This document shows positions 57,315 through 64,000 of a stretch of 64,000 nt of DNA, piece by piece (position 1 is the stretch's first letter; each line of letters begins with the position of its first letter). The notes beneath the pieces were generated by a model that was not told the origin of the DNA, ran no database searches, and was given only the letters and a program-made list of their open reading frames with translations. The translations under genes and the position numbers were made by a program. The DNA comes from Valencia hispanica (Eukaryota > Chordata > Actinopteri > Cyprinodontiformes > Valenciidae): positions 6,644,581-6,708,580 of the forward strand of contig OY747712.1 in NCBI GenBank assembly GCA_963556495.2. Reading direction: 5' to 3'.

Positions 57315-57757
57315 CCATTTCCATCCATTTTCTTCCGCTTATCCGGGGTTGGGTCGATGGGGCAGCAACTTAAGCAGAGAGACCCAGACTTCCCTCTCCC
57401 CAGCCACTTGGGCCAGCTCCTTGGGAGGAATCCCAAGGCGCTCCCAGGCCAGCCGAGAAACAGTCCCTACAGCGTGTCCTGGGTCTTCCCATGGGCCTCC
57501 TCCCGGTGGAACGTGCCCGAAACACCTCACCAGGGAGGCATCCATGAGGCATCCTGACCAGATGCCCGACCCACTTCAACTGACTCCTCTCGATGTGGAG
57601 GAGCAGCGGCTCTACTCTGAGCCCCCTCCGGATGACTGAGCTTCTCACCCTATCTCTAAGGGAGAGCCCAGACACTCTACGGAGGAAACTCATTTCAGCC
57701 GCTTGTATCCGTGATTTCTTTCTTTCTTGTTCTCGTTCTTTTCGGTCACCACCACCA
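57315..57757 (-). mobile_element. Rex3/RTE-like fragment (443 bp) inside L2-A copy 2
   Basis: Same element as 44541-44942, slightly longer at the 5' side (reaching the TTCGGTCACCACC word). Exact 12-bp duplication GAATTTAAAACT (57303-57314, 57758-57769). The minus strand encodes MSFLRRVSGLSLRDRVRSSV and onward, with a frameshift late in the ORF. Confidence 0.93.
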
Positions 57758-59099
57758 GAATTTAAAACTAAATCAGATTAAGAATCTGAGGTCTGATCTA
57801 GAAATTGAGATTAAGGGCCTGGTGGACGATACAAATCCACAAACAAAAGTTGTTTTATTGTCTTTCAATCACTTCCCAAGTTTACCCATGTAATTGGTCT
57901 GGAATTAATTATGAAATCTGAAGGAAAATGGTTGCTACTCGTCCTCCTTGCCCAGTACTTCGAGGAATGTGCAGATTTAAATAATTGGAAGGAGTTTTCT
58001 CATTAATACTGACATAATCCTCTTGATGGCGCAAGGTTTCTGAGACAAAACAAATCTGCTTGATTATCACAAATCAATTCATTAACTAAGTATTTGAGGG
58101 GAGGGGTCTTTTGTTCAATAAAACACATTTGTTTTATTTTTCTGTTCAGTCAAAGTCGTACTGAGATTTTCATGATTGGCTCTTGTTTGGTTAACCTTTA
58201 ATCCATTTGATTTTGGCCGTGGGCAGGACACTGTCTCAATGGGGTAATGGGTGGTTAACCGTACAGAAGCTGCAGAGAAGTGAGTTAAACTATGACTCTG
58301 CTTCCTGTTCTGGAACCTGGGTTGTCGGTGTTTTGGAGGACTAATAAACCCAGCCAAATTCCTAGAAAGAAGAGCTGCTCCATCCTAAATGGGATGGATG
58401 CCCTCTCTCGGGTCACACCAGGTTTTCCCCAAAATGTTTCCCGGTTATCAATGTAGTCCACATCGTTTTTAAAACACCACCTTGACAACCAGCAGCTGAA
58501 TGACGTGGCTAAACGCGTCATCACTGGTCAGATCAGGCAGAGGACCAAAAGTAATTAAGAGACCGACATTGTTTTGGCAGAATTACACACCGAAGCAATT
58601 GGCGTAACCAGGTGTCATTACTGCCAGTGTGAATAACAATCTTACGGTCTTTATGCTTATCCTTAGACAGCCGTTTCAGGTAGGATTTGATGTTTCCCAT
58701 TTATGGCCCCTGGCATGTATTGGATTATGGTCAATGGTGTCTCTTATGCCACATTTCTGACTATGGAACTGCCAATTAGTTGTTTTCTGCTGAGCGGGTA
58801 AAATATGGTACCACCACTCAGCCGGCCTGAGTTACCTGCTTTTCGAGATCTGTTGGGAGGATTACTTGGTGCTTCTATTCTTGTTAGCTATCTCCTAATC
58901 TCCTGGTTTTTCAACACCACATAGGTCAGGCCCTCCAATTCTGGCAGCCTCACCTCCAAAGCAACAAAAATCACTGAAGGAGGCAGATGCAGGAGGAATG
59001 AAGCTAAACTAACTAAACTAGCAAGACTTTGCCATGCTGAAACTATGAGAAACACAAAGGGTTCCGAGAAGGTAAAGTACACTAACAGAAAATGTGCTT

Positions 59100-60248
59100 A
59101 TTAGAATCAGAATCAGAAAGGGTTTATTGCCAAATGCTAGGCAGGTTTACAACATTAGGAAATTGCTGCAGTACTTTGTGCAAACATATGAAAAAAAAGA
59201 CAAACACTTAAATAAAAATGTAATGTGCTAAACAGATTTGTACATGAGTGCAGGTAATGATAGCTGCAAATCAGACAGGTGCAAAAAAGAAATGGGTCAT
59301 GTGGCTGAAACAGAGCAGGTGCTGGGAAATGTCTTAGGGTTGTTGTTCATGAGTCCAACTGCAGAGGGGAAGAAACTGTTCTTATGGTGAGAGGTTCTGG
59401 TCCGAATGGACCGGCGCCTCCTGCTTGAGGGGAGCGGGTCAAACAGTCTATGTCCAAGGTGAGAAGGGTCAGCGGTGATCCGACCTGCATGCCGCAGTGT
59501 CCTTGAGGTGTACAGGTCCTGCAGAGATGGGAGTCTGCAGCCAATCACCTTCTCAGCAGAGCGCACAACACGCTGCAGTCTCTGTTTTTCCCTGATGGTG
59601 GCGCCAGCATACTACACGTGATGGAGGAGGTGAGGATGGACTCGATGATTGCAGTGTAGAAGTGGATCATCATCCGTGTTGGCAGGTTGAATTTCCTCAG
59701 CTGCTTCAGGAAGTACATCCTCTGCTGGGCCTTCTTTATGACGGAGGTGATGGTGGGCTCCCACTTGAGGTCCTGGGTGATGGTTGTGTCAGTCAGAACG
59801 ATGGGGGGGAGTGGGACTGTGTGTTTCCTAAAGTCCACAATAATCTCCACTGTCTTCTGGGAGTTCAGCACCAGGTTGTTGCGGCTGCACCAGGACACCA
59901 GACGTTCAGCCTCCATCCTGTAGGCAGACTCGTCCCCGTCCGAGATGAGTCCAATAACGGTGGTGTCATCTCCAAATTTAATTGGCTTGAGAGACTGGTG
60001 GTTGGAAGTGCAGCAGTTGGTGTAAAAGGAGAAGAGCAGATGAGAAAGAACACAGCCCTGAGGGGTGCTGATGGTCCGGGAGACCAAGACATTCTTCCCC
60101 AGCCTCACATGCTGCTTCCTGTCCATTAGGAAGTCAGTGATCCACCTGCAGATGGCATCAGGCACGTTCATCTGGGAAAGCTTGCCTTGGAGAAGGTCTG
60201 TTAGGATGGTGTTGAAGGCTGAGCTGAAGTCCACAAACATTGTCATTA
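59100..60248 (-). mobile_element. Rex1-like LINE, 5'-truncated, inside L2-A copy 2
   Basis: The minus strand encodes an RT with FVDFSSAFNTI (motif A), TPQGCVLSHLLFSFYTN (motif B) and FGDDTTVIG (motif C, FADD changed to FGDD), then a C-terminus with LPSLQDLYTSRTLRHAGRI. The 3' end has TTCTGATTCTGATTCTAA repeats. TGCTT occurs on both sides (59095-59099, 60249-60253). Assigned to the Rex1/Babar group by motif recognition. Confidence 0.85.
59545..60246 (-). pseudogene. Rex1-like reverse transcriptase, open 233-aa block
   Basis: Open from motif A to past the thumb (MTMFVDFSSAFNTI ... RNNLVLNSQKTVEIIVDFRK ... DLKWEPTITSVIKKAQQRMY). A frameshift at about 59550 separates the last 80 residues (59297-59566). 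The Ala-to-Gly change in the catalytic FADD box and the Gly-to-Thr change before PQG suggest decay. Confidence 0.85.
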
Positions 60249-60350
60249 TGCTTGTGTGTTAGGATCACTCAGAAAGGGCTCATTACAGGCAAATTAGATC
60301 AAGTCAAGAGAGTCTGAACATCAAACAGTTCCACGGAGTGCAACAGCAAA

Positions 60351-61452
60351 AAGTAAAAAGTTTAATTAAAAATTTAGTTTACCTATCTGGAAAGAAAGTG
60401 AACTCTGCACTGTTTTAAAAACTCATTAAAAACTTTTAGAATGCACAAAATTACAATTTCTCATTTTAGATTGATAAAAAACTAAAGCATATGTATAATA
60501 AACAGAAGCAGCCAAAACCTGCATGAAAATAATTACTCCTTTTCAAGTCTCTTTTAGTAAATGATGCTGTTCTCAGAAAAATAGACAACTATTAAACTAA
60601 TGGAGCAACTTTACAATTAGACTATTGGTACCCCGGAAAGACAAACACAGCAACATCATCATTGTTAAATTGCAAAATATGTTAACCTTTAAAAATTTAA
60701 TTAATTGTGTACATTTCATTTATGTTTACTCTGCAGATATAATCAGTAACATTGAACATATTATTCCCTTTAAATAAAAAGTCTAGCAAAGTTACATATT
60801 CTAAGGGACCTATGGTGGGCAGTAGGTTATAGGACTAGGATGTTCTAGCAATAATTTAATTTTAATTATTTTATTTTTGAAGTTTCATTAAATAATTTGC
60901 GATTTTATGATTATTACTGCATATGTGCTTTGTAATGTTTTCTGAACAATTTTTTGTGGAATATATGTTTATGCAAGTTATGAGCTTGCAGTTTAACTGG
61001 TTTCCATCAAACCACTTCTGACATTTGATATATTTGGCAAAAACTTCAATGTTTTCAACCTTTGAATGATTTATATGTAGAATATTTTCATTGTGAACTA
61101 AAGGTCCAAGCATGTTTAATGGAAAACCCTACAGTTTAATCTAAGCTCCTTAAGGCCTCGTGTTGCTTGTTGAACTTCTTTCCAGGATGATAAAAGAAAG
61201 ACTAAACAAATAAAGCTTGTTTAGGTGATTTATTCAGACAAGACCACAGAAACTTCAAAATAAAATTCAGATTGTTGAAACACAATCCTTTTCTCAAATG
61301 AGCTCAAATTAGAGACATCTGGTCATTTTTGGGTCCCATTTTTCCTTTAAACTGACCGATTTGACTGAATTTCCCAGCATTTATGGTATGTAATTACAAT
61401 TCTGACACCACAAAGTTTCAAATACCTGAGGCTGCCTACAGCCTTCATTAAG
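60351..61452. other. No gene recognised
   Basis: AT-rich sequence with no supported exon or bounded element. Confidence 0.45.
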
Positions 61453-61842
61453 ACAAGCCAAGACAAATTCATTAGTATAGCACACTTTCATCAACAATGC
61501 CATTCAAGTTGATTTACATGATTATGGGAAAAAATAAAATCAGCAATAAAACATTGAAAAACTAAAGTACAACATTGAAGACAAAGAACATTAAAACATA
61601 CTACTGTTATCACTTTCTAGTTATTAAAAAATGCATCTCTAAAGAGATGTTTAGATTTAGATGTTGATTTAAAATAACAGTTTCAGCAGCTTTGCAGTCG
61701 CCTGGAAGTTTATTCCAGATAAGAGGAGCATAGAAACTGAATGTTGCTTCTCCACGTTTGGTTTTGATTCTAGGGATGTTGAGTAGACTGTAATTTGAGG
61801 ACCTGAGTGGCCTGGGGGTTTTGGTATAATGACAATAGATCC
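61453..61842 (-). mobile_element. 5'-truncated L2-B tail
   Basis: The minus strand reads RPLRSSNYSLLNIPRIKTKRGEATFSFYAPLIWNKLPGDCKAAET and then the L2-B 3' UTR (AGCAATAAAACATTG ...). The tail ends in CTTGTCTTAATG-type sequence on the left. Frames are broken. Confidence 0.83.
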
Positions 61843-62985
61843 AGTCATGTGCGGTAATGGGGGGCAGGTGAGCCAGTGCATCACCTGTCATATTGACAAG
61901 TAAAATTTGCACTAAAAATTATAGTAGATATTCAGTGTTCAACTTATCTGTTTTATAAATTTGTTTTCTATAATAGTTAAACATTTCTATGCTCAAAATG
62001 ACTGAATTTATATAATTTAATAACGAACTGACGAATTTGCCTGTTCAAATACATGGGCAGAGTGAGGCAGTGCTGTGCCTCACCTGTAGTGGCGCTGTGT
62101 CACACACAGTGAATGAAGCAGGCAGTGGGGAGTCATCTACCTCCAGTCCATGGGTCCCCTACCTTAAAAAAAGAGTCAATAGAGCAATAAAAGTTGTTTT
62201 CTGATGTTGTGATTCCATTTCCCATAAGATGAACTGAACAGACTTTTGGATGGCTGGGAGCCATTTCAAAGATGGACTGAGCAGACCACATTTCCCAGCA
62301 ATCCTAGCAGTGACCCCCAACACACTCCTATTGGTCCGTGACCACCCATGGTGACATCGACGATGACATCATGGCCAAAGGGGCTATAAGAGTGGGAGAC
62401 GAGGCCATTTTGAATGTTCTCAAGCCAGAAGTCTTAGCAGAGACCCTGGCTAAACAGAAAACATCTCACCGGTGAAGATTCTCTTTTGTTCTGCCCCACT
62501 GGACCGTGAAGAACTAATTTCAAAGCTTCGAAGTGCTCATTCTGTTCGTGTATCTAGTTTGAGCCAAATCCGGACTGTTCCCAGACAGTTCGTTAGATGT
62601 TGACCTGCAGGCCCAGCCTGCCTTTGGGCCATACGGTCCCTAAATCCTGTACAAGTTTTTTTTTTATAACTCTTCCTTTTCTTGCTCAACTACGGACACA
62701 ATTCTCTCTCCTCCTAGTGGATCTCCTTCAAGGCAAAGTAGGACTGAACCGGTTCATTTATACTAATATTGTGTCAGGGCGGAGATAAATAGAGAAAATA
62801 GAGTTTTAACGAGTTAGATCTCGTTCATTGTTGGTTTAAAGTGTTTTTAAGCGCAGTACCTGTTTGAACATTTTTGTATCGCCGCACGCATAAGTTTGAG
62901 CTGTATTTGCTGTGTTTGAAACAGTTTGCTTTATCCTGAGCAGATCACATCTTTCTTTCTTTTTTTTGTTCTTCCTCTCTTTTCA
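61843..62985. other. Unassigned; dispersed-repeat-like with promoter-like motifs
   Basis: The ACCACATTTCCCAGCAATCC word (62286-62305) resembles a ZNF143-type promoter motif, followed by GGGGCTATAAGAGTGGGAGA (62381-62400), TATA-like. No reading frame downstream is convincing. It may be a mobile-element promoter (LTR) or a host promoter; sequence alone does not decide. Confidence 0.35.
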
Positions 62986-63009
62986 TCTCTCTCTCTCTCT
63001 CTCTCTCGC
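62986..63009. repeat. (CT)n microsatellite
   Basis: A CTCTCT run inside a longer pyrimidine tract. Confidence 0.9.
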
Positions 63010-63904
63010 TCCCTGACCAACGTCTGCAGAGTCGCGCTCGGTCCGGCCAGCGTTAGCTGGTCTTAGCTGAAAGGTTAACTCCATTGTCTTTAGTCTGTTG
63101 GTAAAGCAGAGGCCTTCCACATGGACGCTTCAACCCATGTGCTCTGTCCATTTTAGCCAAAGCTAGTTTATGGCCCTTTGTCTCCCCTGGAGTGAGGGCC
63201 CCCTCAGGTGTTCTCACTGATTCATTTCATGTTAATTGTGTTTAATGTTCACCTATTATTGTTGTCTAAGATCTATAGTAGTAGTTGCATGCTTTAGAAT
63301 AGATGGGATAAATTTATGAAACGTTTGGCTGTAAGGTTGAGCTATTTCCTAAATAAATTCCCCTTAACTTAAAGAGAAGTTGTCTGGGATTGCTTGGAGT
63401 GATGCGTACAATTAATGTCCACAGCGTACGAACTTATTCCTTCATTTGTTTAATTATCCCAGCCTTATCAGGCTGGTAATCATAAACATAAACTGAGACT
63501 GAACAATTTGGCTATTGTATTCCTGGAATCCCCCAGGTGGTGCCCCTAAACGTGGTAATTTTAACATAAAATTATTAATCTTATTAATAATTGCCCTAAG
63601 CAATTATTCATAATTATTCATAGCCAAAACTTACCTATCTGTGGCACAACAAATCTTAATATAAAATCAATATCATCGCTCATATGTGTTTCAGATTTGT
63701 GTGAAGGCTTTCTTTTTTTTACTATTTTTATCATGTAAAGCACTTTGTGTTGCCACTAGCATGTAAAACGCTTTGATAATTTGATTTGTTAATAACAGTA
63801 GGGTGGACATTAGGCAACGCTGCAGTTTTTGCAGTAACTGCTGTTGAAAACAATTTCTCTATCAGTAATATGTTTTCTTTTTGTCTGTTTCTTTTTCTTC
63901 AGAG
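63010..63904 (+). other. No gene recognised; intron-like before a candidate acceptor
   Basis: Contains CAGGTGGTGCCCCTAAACG at 63534-63552, a phrase that recurs in fish interspersed repeats. A long pyrimidine tract (TGTTTTCTTTTTGTCTGTTTC) leads to TTCTTCAG. Confidence 0.35.
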
Positions 63905-64000
63905 GATCCATCCCAGGGTCATGCACAGTTTACCCAAAGCAAACACACCAGATCAGGGTGATGAAGAACATGGCAAAGACGCAACCTCACCTCTTCTCAA
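63905..64000 (+). CDS. Candidate partial exon at window end
   Basis: A strong acceptor (polypyrimidine tract then CAG at about 63899-63901) precedes sequence open to the window edge in two of three frames, for example RIHPRVMHSLPKANTPDQGD. The third frame stops at TGA after DPSQGHAQFTQ. No domain is recognisable in 30 residues, and base composition changes from AT-rich to CA-rich here. It could equally be a chance site or part of a repeat; the gene, if real, continues to the right. Confidence 0.3.

Larger units (their letters stand above)
56388..60350 (-). mobile_element. Second L2-A copy, degraded, with four insertions
   Basis: Segments match 45549-45900 (56388-56640, 56850-56960), 45900-46500 (57770-58320) and 46500-47580 (58320-59098, 60250-60350) in order, on the minus strand. 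Inserts are a SINE (56652), a LINE 3' end (56962), Rex3 (57315) and a Rex1-like LINE (59100). The 3' half of the L2 (RT) is absent on the left. All frames are broken. Confidence 0.85.

Overview
This window reads as intronic and intergenic DNA from a teleost fish. The evidence is the mix of repeats (L2/Maui-like, Rex3/RTE-like and Rex1-like LINEs, many short hAT elements, Tc1 and pogo/Tigger remnants, a tRNA-derived SINE, long (TA)n and tetranucleotide runs) together with fish-type C2H2 zinc-finger genes. Those genes have a short helical first exon, an acidic linker and tandem TGEKP-linked fingers. No bacterial, organellar or rRNA/tRNA gene was seen.

Host genes. Two zinc-finger (ZNF) coding blocks are intact, both on the + strand. 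The first is a terminal exon at 10983-12064 with six fingers; its first exon is not in the window. The second is a gene with exon 1 at 24129-24327 and a large terminal exon at 47994-50887 with 25 fingers. The two exons join in phase to give about 1,030 residues across a 23.7 kb intron made largely of transposons. A broken piece of a third terminal exon lies at 23501-23830, next to a second, decayed copy of the promoter region (about 21000-21180). Segments 1-450 and 25490-25945, 15660-15825 and 53180-53310, and 4262-4930 and 53650-54090 are also related pairs. The window therefore looks like part of a tandem ZNF array with several intact and broken units. A candidate partial exon of another gene begins at 63905.

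Mobile DNA fills most of the rest. A nearly full-length LINE (5299-9683, minus strand) keeps a 10-bp target duplication, a 441-residue ORF1 and an endonuclease/reverse transcriptase ORF2 broken by one stop codon and a 50-bp L2-tail insertion. Two L2-type families recur on the minus strand. Family A is at 42574-47580, with a degraded second copy at 56388-60350. Family B has a composite copy at about 25935-38800, a partial copy at 12860-15660 and several 5'-truncated tails. At least nine short hAT-like elements can be delimited, many by exact or near-exact 8-bp target duplications; three of them carry the start of a transposase reading frame. The deepest nest is L2-B > hAT > TIR element > second hAT at 27600-30900.

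The most unusual structures are: a 1.6-kb inverted-repeat element (26011-27613) whose left arm has grown into about 40 copies of a 22-bp repeat and which encodes a short double-CxxC protein; a 178-bp near-perfect foldback at 20658-20835; a 650-bp foldback at 55015-55670; a MITE with an internal second inverted repeat (35992-36920); and two higher-order finger-module duplications plus a coding minisatellite in the large ZNF exon. Boundaries of degraded repeats are approximate, and family names come from recognised motifs, not from a database search.
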